DNA from: Taenia hydatigena | Lineage: Eukaryota > Platyhelminthes > Cestoda > Cyclophyllidea > Taeniidae | DNA length: 64,000 bases | Assembly (NCBI GenBank): GCA_036345935.2 | Contig: JADWOT020000004.1 | Coordinates: forward strand, 4,388,097-4,452,096 | Direction: 5' to 3' | Shown: positions 1 to 13,100 of the stretch, piece by piece | Position numbering within the stretch: position 1 is the stretch's first letter | How the letters are laid out: each line of letters starts with the position of its first letter | Position numbers and translations under genes: made by a program | Notes under the pieces: generated by a model | Databases searched by the model: none | What the model was told of the DNA's origin: nothing | Seen by the model: the letters and a program-made list of their open reading frames with translations, nothing else

Positions 1-3000
1 TATTCGACATGACATTGACGACATCAGTACCTGCAATCACACCTGTCTCCTAAAGTCAAACATGCAGACAGTTCAAATATTCCCTGTGAATGAGGATTGT
101 CACACACTACTGAGTGCTCAGGATCTCATAATTCCTATCTTTGCCAACATTACATGGGATAGTGGTGTTATGCGTGCGGTGCTGATGCTGATGCTTCTCA
201 GTCTCTCCCTTTCGCCTTCTATCTCACATAGCCTCACCACCCGAAATTTTCAAATCAGCTACCTATTGCTGCGTAAACCAAAGGCGAGATGCAGAGCAAA
301 GCGATGAATTTCTGTGTCTGCAAGGTTTACTAATGATAGCTACATCAGAAAAATTATTTAAACTTTATCGTGAAAATCACTTGTGGCAAGATTTGCATCC
401 TAAGATTGCAGCTGGATAGCAACAGATACACATTTCAGACGTCCTGACCCGTGAATAAAATACTTAATCACCGCCTGCGTCACTGTAAGCATTATAAGGC
501 AGATAGATTTAACAGCCAAGCTAACATCATCGAATGACGTGTGAGGAGGAGAAAACATGCTGCCGCCTGGAAACCAATAGCCTATTGTTTAAATTTAAAA
601 AGCAGATCATAGCAGATCATCCTTTCCATGTAGTGGTGTAAATCTCAGCAATTAAATGATGCTTTGTGAGGCAACTAGACACAAGAGCCAGGGGTGCAAC
701 ACCCAATTCTTGCAACGCAAGACGAAATTATCTCTGATTACTCAACTGACAGCGGATGATGATGCTTAAGTCATTCCGAAATGGCTGTCGATTCCGTTCT
801 TACAAGTGCTACGTTCTCGCCTTACAAAACCTGATCGCTTATCAATTTACGGTGCAAACATCAACATGCAAGTGTTTATTGCAATAAAAGTGAAGAGTCT
901 TGCTGAATTTGGTGATTCTTGGTTTCGGTAACATTATGACAGGCTTAGATAATTTAAAGGATTTCCGAATGTCCATCTCTAATCGTGTCTCTCCAAACAG
1001 CCATGCGAGACTCTTCAGCCCTGTAACCGAGTCCGTCAAGAGAAGTTGTACAGGGAGACCAATTTGCACTAAGAGAATAAATCAAACCGCAACGTTCTGT
1101 CTGGCATGCGCCTTTGAGAAAAAGAAGGCACACTGAGAGGTGGAACGCATACAGAGCGCAATGCGCATCGATGCACACCACCGAAAAGTTCTACCACAAC
1201 ACTCAGTCAGATGGATATGAGGTCCATGACAAGCATTATTTTAGATTAGAATATGGATAGTATAAATAAGGGGTGGGTAAGGACGAGCCTAAGGCACCAA
1301 GACACAAAAAAGGGTGGTTTGTACCTTTAGTTGGGGGTTACTCAAAGTAGCACCCATTGTATCTCCCACACAGGCAAGCATGTATGCAAAACTATCAGCT
1401 CAAGCTTTACCATGCTAGCGCATACAATCCATGCGTATAGAATCCGTGCAAACCAGTCATGCAGAATAAGTCACCGAATTTGGCTTAACTAAAAAGCATC
1501 AAGAATTCGAGGTACGTGAGATAGATTATGGAAGGATAAGTGAGTTTATAAATGCTGTAATAAATCTGTGAAGAACGAAGTGTGGAGCCAGTTTTTGATG
1601 GCTGCAAGCCGATGCACAGCTATAGACAATGTTCGTGGCTTTCAATTTCTTCAATCTCTTTATAATTTCCTCGCATGGCCAACGCTAGTTGCAAATCCAA
1701 CCAATGAGTGAGTAACTGATGCCAATACCTAGCTTAAACAATGGCTGTACTTCCATAAAAGCTGAGAAGATTAAATCTTTATCACTGTTTCCCAAAGCTA
1801 TAAAATCTTAGAGGTCTTGAAATGGAAAATGAAACCTTTCAAGGGTGTGCGGATTTTGCGCACAGTAAGCAAGCTCCTTCTATTAAACCAAGCAGTGAAT
1901 CGGCTAATTCGTCAACCTCATTGACAGTTGAAACTATTTTAAATATCATGCTTAACGCGACAATGTCACGCGAACTTTCCTTTAGTCGACGCTAGTATTA
2001 ATTAAATTTTTGCATTGGATAGGACGTCAACCCTAACTCTTTCTTCTAAAATACACTAAGCTCTAAACTATCTTCATCTTCTTGCATAATCGATCGAAGA
2101 AGCGTGGCATTTTGAGTCGCCTTCCTGATCACTTTCGGGATTTACGTGGGCTTTATTGCGAGGATTGAAGGCGTGTTAAGTTTGCATGCAATAACAGTGT
2201 CAAACAACACCTTCACCACTCACGTTTTACAGTATTAGAAGCCTGCTGCACACTTCTTTATCACTAGAAGGATAGAGGATCCTACCCAACGTGACGCGTC
2301 TTTGCGTGCATCACCGTAAAATTGGTGGCTGGCGCACTCTGTCACTCCCTACCACAACTTCGATGATGAGGGGGCCAAAAGTAGATAGAATACAACAGAA
2401 AGGCAACAAAGTATACTGTTGCAACAGGTCAAGTCATAGTCATGATAGAAAAAATGTGTAGGTAATTAAATACGTTTGACTAGTTCACGTGCGATGTATG
2501 GGTCAAATAGGTGAGATATGCTAAAAGTTCGAGACAGCGTTGAAGGTGAACCCATGTTCTACGCGTCATTGCGATGAAGGCCGAGATTGTCAGTGAATGG
2601 CTGACTTGGCATTGGCTCCGCTCTTGGTGGTGGTAGCTGCACTTATGCTAATTTTCGCACTAAAGTTAAGCACCAGATGCATTAAAACCAATTAAACCCT
2701 TCTCCGTAGGATGCCAAAGAAAATTAGTGGGGCTACTTGTTTTAAAAAAAAAAGTTGGACGATTTCTGGGCAAGGAAAGGCCCCCTTCTAAACTTATAAA
2801 ATGGCAGAGGTAGATGGAATGACTCAAAATTATTCTCAGCCGTCAAGTACGACGCTGTCAATCCAACAACTCTAAACTTTCATTAAAAAGAGCTGGGCTT
2901 TTCTTTGCATCGTGATTGTCTGTGCCAAGTAGAAGACGATCTGGCGTTAAGAGAGGGCAGGATCGCCACTTCCACTGTTTTCTTCCAAGTTTGCTTAGTG

Positions 3001-6000
3001 TTGGCAGTAGACCGGCTTGCCACTTACTACTGGGCAGTGTGATCATTGCAGCGCTTCCCTGGATGCGGAAGCAAAGACCTCGGTTTGACGCAAGGACTGT
3101 CCATGCCTCTCTGCCTTTCCATTTATCCATCGACATACTCGCCTAGTAAAAATGAAGACAGAATTCGGTTAGGATGATACGACAGCGAAGTAAGGAAATT
3201 CAGTTAGCTATCCGTGCTACGGAGAATCACCGGAATAATTGCTCCGTCTCGAAAACACAACACTCGAACCTCCAACCTGGAGGAAAAATAGGTTAAACGC
3301 CTCTTACTCTCCTGCTAACGAACAGAACGAATACCGGCTTAGCCAATTGAGAACCGTATTTTGGGAGATTCGCTAGTGCGAGTGCGCAAGCGCACACGCG
3401 CATACAAACACAAACCGGGGTATGTAAAATTGCGACCTTCATAAAAACTGGCCTCGCAGATCGCTTGTCTACCATACGAAGCAATCTTGATCCAGATACA
3501 GGGCAGAAAATTAGCTTGCAGCAACTTGGTAATGTGTGCGAGAAGAGTTTTGTACGAAAAATGTTCAACTCACTCAACTACGACGACTCATTATTTGAAT
3601 CAAGGATGCGTTAGGTCTGGCGGAATGCTTATTATCAGGCTAAGGATTGGCAAGTAGCCATTCAAACGCTAAGTCGATAGGAGCCTAACATGCATGAAAT
3701 AATTTTCACCAAAAAAACATGGGCGACGATCATGAAACAATGTGTTAATATCTACACCCACAAGCAAATTTCATTCGTAGGAACTAACTAACAAGTGTTC
3801 CGTCTCCTTCTGCTATAAATTGACAAACGGCAAACGATGAGCTCTTAAAGTTATCAGTGTCTTACTCCTTGCTTCTTTGACCAATGTTACAAGGATGCCG
3901 TCTTGGAAAAGGAATGCATGATAACCGATTGACAAAAAAAAATACTACAGAGGAATGATCAAAATAATATTCGCGTTCCAGTGTTCGCTATAAAAATGGA
4001 CGAAATGATTGGTCTTCGAATAATGAACGAAGTGCTTGTTTCCTATTTATATTTTACATTTTATAACTCAGGTTCACTGGCATTCCTCCCTCTCTGTGTA
4101 TGAAGGGATTGATGACGCTGTGCTGGCTGAGGAAACTGTCACGCACTTTCTGGACAATCAGCGGAAAATTCGGCTATGGATAAAAATAGCGCAAAAAGGA
4201 CACGTTAGAGATAAGCTTTTACCTAGCAAAAGCAAAGACCGCAAAGAATGGTCATCCAGTCCTATGCCTGGCGGCGCATAACAATGAAGCGACCAGTCAA
4301 ACAATATTGTGCATGAATTGACCTATGGAATCTGTACCAGTGGAGTAGTAAATGCAGAGGAGATACTGCTTTTAGGGTGCAAATTGGTGTAATTATAATC
4401 GGATTTATTCCAGATTTCCAAGATAATGTGTTTTGAAGATGTCGGACTCCTTGTAGCCTTCTTCGCTTCTTCCCTGTGCAATAAATTGCGCTGCCTTGGG
4501 GACTTCCGCAGCCTCCTCCATTACGAGGTCCGCGTCTGCCAAGCGCTTTCCATCCAAATGTGTTTTGAACATGCACGGATCACAAGACCCCGTGTCCCTT
4601 TGAGTGGTGGTCTCTGCATATGACATTTTCTTATGTTGCTTCCTCCTTTAGTGCACAAATCTAGCATTGATATTTGACACGTGTTGTGCCCTAGTACGAA
4701 GGTATGTTGGCTTGATTAATGGTGGTCACTTGAGTGTGTAGTTATCCATCGCAGAAGATAAAGCTTGATTGTGAGAAGAATTTCATCACTATGACTACAC
4801 CTCTTTTTAACTGTGATCGCAATTCGCTGTGCTTTAAATAAATCAACGGCCTGTGCAGCTTTGCCATGACTCTTTTCCCAGTAGACGCTAGTCCAGATCT
4901 TTCGATAAAATATTTCTACTTTCTGATAGATTGTGGTCGTAAGTATTCACGTATTAGATCACAAGCTTGCTTGATGCCTTCGTTTGGTCGCAGAGCATAC
5001 CTTGGAACATGGACAGTTGATAATTTTGTGCTTAATAAAATTACTTGCAGGGTACATTCAATGAACGATCTGTGAGCAACATGGACCATGAGATGTCTGT
5101 TAATGTATGGAATGTAGTACTTCAAGCTATAATTGCTCGACATAGACTTACATCCTAGTCTCGTTTGCGCAGCCTTTGCGAAAGCCTTTAGCGGCTTAAT
5201 TAGGACGCAAATTGTCCCTCACATTTGTCCACCGCCTTATAACTGTCCGAATCATAATGCATGTCATGGAATTCCCAAGAGTTCCCCTGAAAATACATTG
5301 GACAAAAGAGCTGCCATCTACGGCACAAGTAGCTTTGTTGACTATGGTTTCACTACAATTCGACAAAATTCAGAGCGAAATTTAACGAACTACTGAGATC
5401 AAGCAAAACATAACCAAGGACAGGTTCACTGAACAGCTGCTGATTATTTGATGGCATTCTTAGTGAGCAACTCACTACTGTGAAGAGTGTGTGCCACGGA
5501 ATTTTCTGGTTGTGTACTGTCACAATGATGCAAATTTACAGCTCTTTTTAAATCGCATAAACAATGGTTACTTAGCGTGTTTGGGGTCAAGCCCTGTTTA
5601 CCAAGCAAAGCTTGCACTACTTTGGCCGTGGAAGTGATCAAATTTTAGCGTATAAACGGCAACAAGCCAAGGCAGGGAGTCAGACTATTCAAAATGAGCA
5701 TGTTCTCTGCCCGGTGGCAGTGCTGACGGATCTCATTTTCTTCAAAAAGCATAAATTTTGAAAATTCGGTTGAAATCTTTGAGTTTAACTTTTATCAATA
5801 CTTTCATAACAAAGAATTTCGCTAATTTATCGTGTGCTTTCGCATAATTTATTCTTAGGGATCTTACATTAGTCAATCTAATGCGATATTAGCTGAGCTC
5901 GTCATCGACAAGCAAGAGCAGTCCCTGGCTGAAAACTTTTTTCAGCACAACTAAAAGCTTGGCAAAGGTGATGAGAAGTACGCTAGTAACATGCGGCACC

Positions 6001-9000
6001 TAGCAAAACGCACCTTTCTAGGCATACCGCCCAAGAGGATCACTAAATGGATAGTCGCACAGTTCAGGGCGGGTACCCGATCGTTCATCATTGAGATGAA
6101 CCCCACACCAATAAGACGAGGAATTTCAGCCAGCTGGTTGAGTTCACAGCCAGGAAGGGTCATTTTCACTGAGATGGGGGAAAGCGGTTGACTGATAATT
6201 ACTGCACAATTTCTGGCACAAATGCCATTTTATGTCAGTTCCGTGCTTGACTTGTGCTTGGTGCATTAGTACGTTGTGGTAGGCAAGTAGAAAATTCGTG
6301 AATGAAGCGAAGTCAGCGTAGAATTTGGCGTGGGCCTTCTGATGTCTGTCGCCTTCTTTTAACATGTAAAGCCAAGCTTACCTCGGATTTGTCGGCTGTA
6401 ATACAAAATGCCAAGCAGTGTGAGAAAAAATTAGAATTCCTATAACTCCTTCTCAGCCATTTCATTTCCTTTTCTCGCTCTAGCTTTTCATTATTTATGC
6501 GACAGCTGATCAGAAAATGGGAGCCAATTCGAGAGATAAAGGTAACATTGAAGAAAAAGTGGGTTAGCCAAGGACCCTGGTTTGTTTGATGAATATGAAA
6601 TCCTTGCTGACTGATTCTTTAACCTTCCACATTTCTCGCACTTTTGACATGCGCACCAATCGAAGAGACCAAAAACATAGTTGGCTTGCATTCAATGCGT
6701 GAATGATGCCAAGCGAAGATTTACACCTGCAGTATGCAGACACAAGACACGTGTGATCTAAAGCTCCCAGTTGCAGGCAAAAGTTAGCATTTTCCTCGCA
6801 TTTCAAAAAATGGATTTGAAGATGCTTTTTAAGTTCCTCCCTTTATGAAGCACCACCAATTCATCGAATTACATCTCCATAAGTCTGATTGCGACCGATC
6901 TTATGCAAAGTGAATTGTCAATGTACACCGTAAAAGGTTAAAGCATTAGAGGTGTTTCAGCCCTTTTCATCGGTATCGACTCAACTATCTGGAAGAATCT
7001 TGACAATGAATTTTCGCCCTCCAATACGTTTATGTCTTTCTGTTGTTAGTGCTCAAAATGAGCGCTACTTTTGACTTTACTGGAGGAAGCATTGCAGCAA
7101 AGTCTGCCTCATTCAACTTTGGTTGATTGTGCTGGCTAGCTTTTTATCAAATAAAATTTTTCGACATTATTGCAGAACGATTCTTAATCCCAAGATCTGT
7201 GCTTCTAATCGACTCTTTTTCCGATTACATGAGAATGCACCCACTTTCTTCATTGGCAGAAGAATAATATAGCCTGACAATTCTTGCATTGTCAATTCAC
7301 TTATAGACCAAGGCTTTTTATGGGCCTTTGTATTACTGAAGTCGACTGTCTTTGGTATTCTGTTCATACCTTTTAAAAGTTTGGAGACACAAAAGCAAAT
7401 ATCTGAGGTGGTTCGCTTGCTTCGTTTAGTCTGGGTGATGATATATCCTCGCATTTCAAAAAGTTCTTATGGCACAATTATCCTGCGGCGCCTAATTCTT
7501 TTTGATTACCCCACGCTCAGCCTTAGCTTATAGTTTCTTATTTACTAGCGAAACCATCATTACATTTACATTTGTTTCTCCTTGACTTTTTTGGTTGGTC
7601 AAAATGAATAGGCAGAGATAGAGGCTAAACAAGTCAGCGAAGCTAAACTCACCCGTCTAGACATGTCTGTTCATTCAGTTAGCCATCTACCGACGAATTC
7701 CTCTTTCTTCTCCTCTACTTGCTGAATGCATAGGAGTCGCTTCGGACAGCACATGACAAGTTTGAAGCTGACCGAGATAAATCCGCTCACAATGTTCGTA
7801 GGAGTCATTCAAATTGCAAAAACAAATCACTTATATCACTAAACCACCGAGAGAGAGCACATTTACCATGAAATTAGGCAGGGATAGTGAGAGGATCTGA
7901 ATGTATTAATGAGAGGCGTGCATTCTTGGGTTCTCTAGTCTTTACACTCAAGCTATTTTAAATTTGGATTTTAAGCAGACATGGAGTTGATAAAAGACTA
8001 AAACATGTGTAAAATGTGTGTGTACGTGATTGAAGAAGGTGTAGGCAATCGAAGGTACAATCCAAGGTGGTTGCTCTTCTGATTCCCGGAAGCCATTATC
8101 AGCAGTAGCTGCAATGGAACCGCAGACGTCCTCATCGGCACCAAGCTTGGTGCGATACGCAAAGCATTGAAAGCAGCTCGTGTTAACCAAAACAGCACTG
8201 CAGACATCACTCAAACTCAATTAGACTGAAGCAGTTACCCCATACGGACCAATTTCCATGCTCTAAGTTGGAGATCGTAAAATAGAGCAAAGTCATTATG
8301 GAGAGCAGCGCTAAGCCGATTAGTTTCAGGTAATTGTGAATAAGTTGCCGGTAAAGGCTGTTGTCGCTTGTAATTCTAGCTGCATCTGCTTTTAATGTCC
8401 TTTTATCTGCCTATCCACCACACTAACTGCACAGGTGTCTTTTGCATGTCCATGCATCCTTTGTGGTTCCAACCGTTTACCCAGTTGTGCATTCTCGCTC
8501 TCTTTGCTTTGTTTGGAAGTTGTAGTTTAATTGAATAAACACTGCGGTTACTTGGTGGCAGGCATTGCAAGTCGCCTCAATCATGAACTGACTTCTGGTG
8601 TCTTGTATCAAGCAAGGTAGGAAAGAATTGAAGATGGCCTCGCTGAAGGGACTACAGCCAAGATGATGGACACAGCGGCAAATAAAATCTTTATTAAATC
8701 TCAGCGAAAACAAATGCTGTTCCGTGGGCCAACAAACACGATGCTATAAAAGGGCGTGCGACACGCCGCTTGAAACAGGCGTCACTGACCGATTCTACAC
8801 ATGCCAACGAGGGAGAATTCAGTCACAGTGGCTCGAGAAATGCTTCTTGTCATGGCACTCTACGCTGTTACTCACACCGTTGTTCAAATCATCTCCACCA
8901 CCTTTTCTTTGCATCGTCTCGCCCTAGAAGTCTGTGCCCTTTGCTTCTTTATTACCTCTTTCTTCTGCTTTTTAAGACCATCAAAATTCCAAAGCCTAGG

Positions 9001-9829
9001 GAACAGTTGGAATTCATGTAAATTAATAGTTGCCCATGGAACACCTTTAATACCTTAGTTTTGGGTTTTTACAGGATTCATTTCCCCTTCTTTTGTTTAT
9101 GATCGCTATTCCAATTGCTAACTCTGAGGATGGCATTCCTGATCTGACCTGTAAGAAAAGTCTATGTGTGGATTATTAGAAGGACTGATGATGACTTCAT
9201 GTTAGAAGGTTGCCACAGCCAACCGACCAAGTTTCTGTAAGGTGTTTTTTTAACAAGAGGAGTTGCACTTTTTTTAGCGCTTAATTATGCATGTTTTGAC
9301 TACGAATCCGCTTTTTAGAGCAACAATTATTTTAAAGGATAAGCTATAGCATGCTTTCCCGTTCCTTGCTCTTTTGCGATCACTAGTCTAGCTGCCATTC
9401 CTTTTACCGGTCAGCTAATCATTAAGATATCTCAGTGGGATCACCTTGACCGAGAATTGTGCTTTTTTCACATGCTTTTATGCAAACACACTTCGTCTCG
9501 AGTGCCATGGAGCATCAATTACTGTACACTCATTTGTACCAGAACTTGACTCAGCCTTTTTGCACAGCAAGTAAAAGCTGAAGCAGTCCTTTTCTCATTC
9601 TTGTTTTTCACTGCACTATGCTTTAAAGATAACTTGACCTGAAAATGATGGAGGATGTCAGATGCAGAGTTGGGTATTTAAAGAGTGGAATGACAATTGT
9701 GACGCAGCCAGTCTTTGCAATGCTTGATTTGTACGACCAGCAAAGTCGCCATCATGGAAGACTGACGACCGAAATTTGTAGATCACTGGATTAGAATACC
9801 ATACATGGGAGCAATCCTTAATCTAATAA
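1..9829. other. no supported gene
   Basis: I see no exon chain, RNA gene or transposon here. Open frames are all under about 100 codons and have no recognisable motif. The frame at 4069-4281 (plus) starts just after a pyrimidine-rich AG and has a charged, protein-like composition, but nothing links it to other exons. Positions about 4415 and 4551 share a 20-base direct repeat around the word tgtgttttgaa. Confidence 0.5.
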
Positions 9830-10175
9830 GACTTTCTTTGATAAGACTCACTGGGCACGATAATAGCAGTGCTTTCTTTACGATCAATGAACGTCCTGCA
9901 CTAAGACTCAGTTTTAATTGCTAGTTTTGCCTCAAAAGGCATTGTTCGTAAAATCTAAGAAAGTCTGTAAGCATTGTATGTCTGTTTTGCCAGATATTGC
10001 TTAATAAAATACCTGACGATTGAGCGGAGGTAAAAACCAGCCATGTCGTAAGGCCGTCAATTCCTCACTGGGTGGTTTGCTCAATCCCCCACATAAAATT
10101 GTCCCCCTGCAATGTTTTTGGGCTTTCGTGTCACCACACTATAGTTATTTTTTGTTCCACTGCTCAATGCATTCG
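9830..10175 (+). repeat. dispersed repeat R1, copy 1
   Basis: This block aligns by eye with 23130-23455 on the same strand and, in part, with 41826-41985 on the opposite strand. Shared landmarks in order are gggcacgat, tttacgat, tagttttgcctca, aaatacctg, ccagccatgtcg, tggtttgctcaatccc and atgcattc. It has many substitutions and small indels, so it is an old copy. No long open frame is shared between copies, so it looks non-coding. I see no terminal repeats or target-site duplications, so its class is unknown. Confidence 0.75.
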
Positions 10176-13100
10176 CTTTTGCTTGTAATTTGAATTGAAA
10201 AGGAAATATCTTGCGCTTCGAAAACTGTACCGTTAATTTGGGGTAATTCGCAATGGGCAAAAATGCTTATAGCGTATAGTGGTCGATGGATCAGCCAGGA
10301 AATGGATGGGCCAGACAGAATGGAGTTAGCAATTGCGGTGGCAATAGCAGCAGAGAGAAACTTGATGAATGAGATGCCTCTTTAGCCTTAAATATAACCA
10401 GAATGGAGGGGAAGGAAGGAGAAGCATGTCAGCTTTGGTGAGAAATGTGTTTGAAAAGTGAGTGAAAGGAAGGATTGCCGAAAACAAAACCATCAGTTAT
10501 AGCAAACAAAGCATTCCAACCACAGCGTTAATGCGTTCGGCGTAATGGGTCATTTTGTCCATTTATTTCGTGATATAGGTAGGATACTACTTGCATATAA
10601 GTAGGGATGCTAGACAGATAATGCTGAAAGACCGCACATGGATAGGGGCTGTAATGAAGTTTTCAGTGAGCAAACATTGCCTCTACTTATAACGCAGATG
10701 CGCCTACCTAATCGTGTCATTAGAGCTATTACTCAAAGCCCATGTGTGTGTATGCGGATATACAAGTGTCTTAAGGAAAAGTGACGCTAATTGCCAAAAT
10801 ACCTGCGTTTGGAGTTATAAGCTTGGGTGCGATGTGTGTTTGTGTCAGTTAACCTATGTGATGAGACGGAGAGTAGAAGGATTGCGGGCGTAAGAGCATT
10901 GCATTGGTAGCAGAGCCATCGTCATGAGTTAAAGCGTTTAAAAGAAGAGGGAGACAAAGGGACTGGGATAGGCTAAAATGGAATGGATCACATGACGACA
11001 GCGCTTAACAGCACAGAAAGGAGCAAAACGAGTGAAGAGGGAATATTTTACCAATATGCTGTGTTGTTGTTAGGCAATGTGGAGCTGTTATTTGCACAAC
11101 AGACTTTCCAAATTTTCTTCACGCGGTGTTGCATTCGGATCTCTCTCCGAATATTTGCACTTTCAAAAGCATTGGTTAGACAGATCTGAGTAACTTGAGT
11201 TCTACTTGACACCCATATAATTTTCAGAGCTTTTACCAAAAGTATCAAATTAGTTCTTACTTATTCTTGACAAAGGTTGGAGAGCCAAACCACGAAGATC
11301 CTTCTCCAACCAAATTGAGCTTCTAGCCTACCATTGCGTGTTAGCGAATTCGGTCGTGCACATTAAAAATGCTCACCAATTTTACGCCAGCACTCCTACG
11401 GTTAGCGATGGAGACTTATGGTATCAGGCACATTTCCTCTTCGCGATGCGGTTACCACACATGTCAAAGCTCAGCATCCAGTAAAAATGCTAAAAGGGAT
11501 CATTGATGTTAAGGCACAGTATCCTTGGCGGTTTTAATCATGAAGAGAGTCAAGGAAGGGACTCGAGATAGAAGAGAGACCATTGAATGGTCGGTCACTT
11601 GCTTAAATCTCTATTTTGTAAGAGGGACTGCTTTGTGCCCCTACCATTGGCCCGCGGACCGTCAGCACTTCAAAGCCCTACTGTACGCATTATATCCATT
11701 AAATCCGGGTATATTAGCTCCAGGACTACTTCAATTATGCTCTAGCATAAGAGGAAAGTTTTGGTTAGAATATTACATTCTTGCTGTTCTCCAACGTTGC
11801 TATTTTGCATCCAATTCAAACACAAACCCACAAAAATATGTACAGGTCGGTGTCACTTTTCGTAATAAAACTTCGCCCAACAGTTGTCAAAGTTCAGTTC
11901 AATTGGAATGCGGTGCATGGCAAAGCAAGGTGTCCTTTTATAGTTCTGAAAATGAAACCATCTATTCGTATGAGCACAAGACTGTTTAGTTGAATGTAAT
12001 TTAATCAAAGCGTTCTCAATGATACAGATCTATCACGGGTTGTGTTACTAGGATTCTATTCTAGCTGCTTCAAGTTAAATTGGAGCAAAATCTTCTAGGC
12101 ACCATTGCTTTGAGTGTCCAGACACGATTGGATATCGACAAGGCAAATGGAAGGAATATCGAATGCTCCACTGCGCTAAAGGAAACTGGTGTGCAAGTGC
12201 TTATTGTGAAAAGAATATGTTTGTATTTAATGCATGTATAGGTAAAGTTTCGATTGAAACAAAAATGTGACTAGCAGTTTTCAAGGCTCGTTGGGGCCAT
12301 AAATCCTGCTTCATCTGTGAGAGCATACGCGAATTCTGACACTTAGCTTACCAAAGTAACGATATCGACTACATCTTTCTGGTCTAAACGCCTTTAATAG
12401 TATGGTGGTGCTCACTGATCATAGTGATTTGAGATTGATTTAGATCATGCCAAAGGATAAGCGATCGATTCTTGTCATATTCCTAACGTATTTTATTTGC
12501 AGGCATGAAGACTCCTGCTGAATCGGTGGACTTGCCTCTTGGGGGTAGTCGAAGTATGCCAGATAGATCTGAGGCAACCTTTATGGTTCCACAATAAATA
12601 TGTAAGGGCGCCACAAAATCGGATCAAGAGAGTCGTAGGCCTAATCTTATGCGAACTGCATTAACATGCATGCTAGGGAGCCGCAAACTATTTAGCAATT
12701 TCATGACTTGTCTCTCTACGTCCCACTGTGGTCTCTAGAGCATGCGAATTTCTAGTTACCGTAGCAGTCAAACGCGATGGCCCGCCTCTCAGATTGGGTT
12801 TTGTAGGACTTGAATGAAAAATGAGAATAAGTTAGTACTTAGTTGCCTTGGCGAAGAAATGCAAAAGCAGAATGTTCAAATGAAGGTAACTGCACAGAGC
12901 GACTATCAATAAAGATCGGGATTGTCAACATGATCGGCAAAATGAACTGGGCATTTCAAACCAAATCTGACCATGTGTGCTTTTTCCTTGAGTATCACCG
13001 ATGGGCGGGATTTGCATCTGCCCATGCGATAATTAATGTTATTCTGATTCGGTGGGTTTAATGCTGAGGTGGTGCAGTCTGATAGCCCCAGCTGCCACGA

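Noticed and set aside
11525..11989. 154-codon open frame
   Set aside because: Same reason; composition is unremarkable and no domain is seen.
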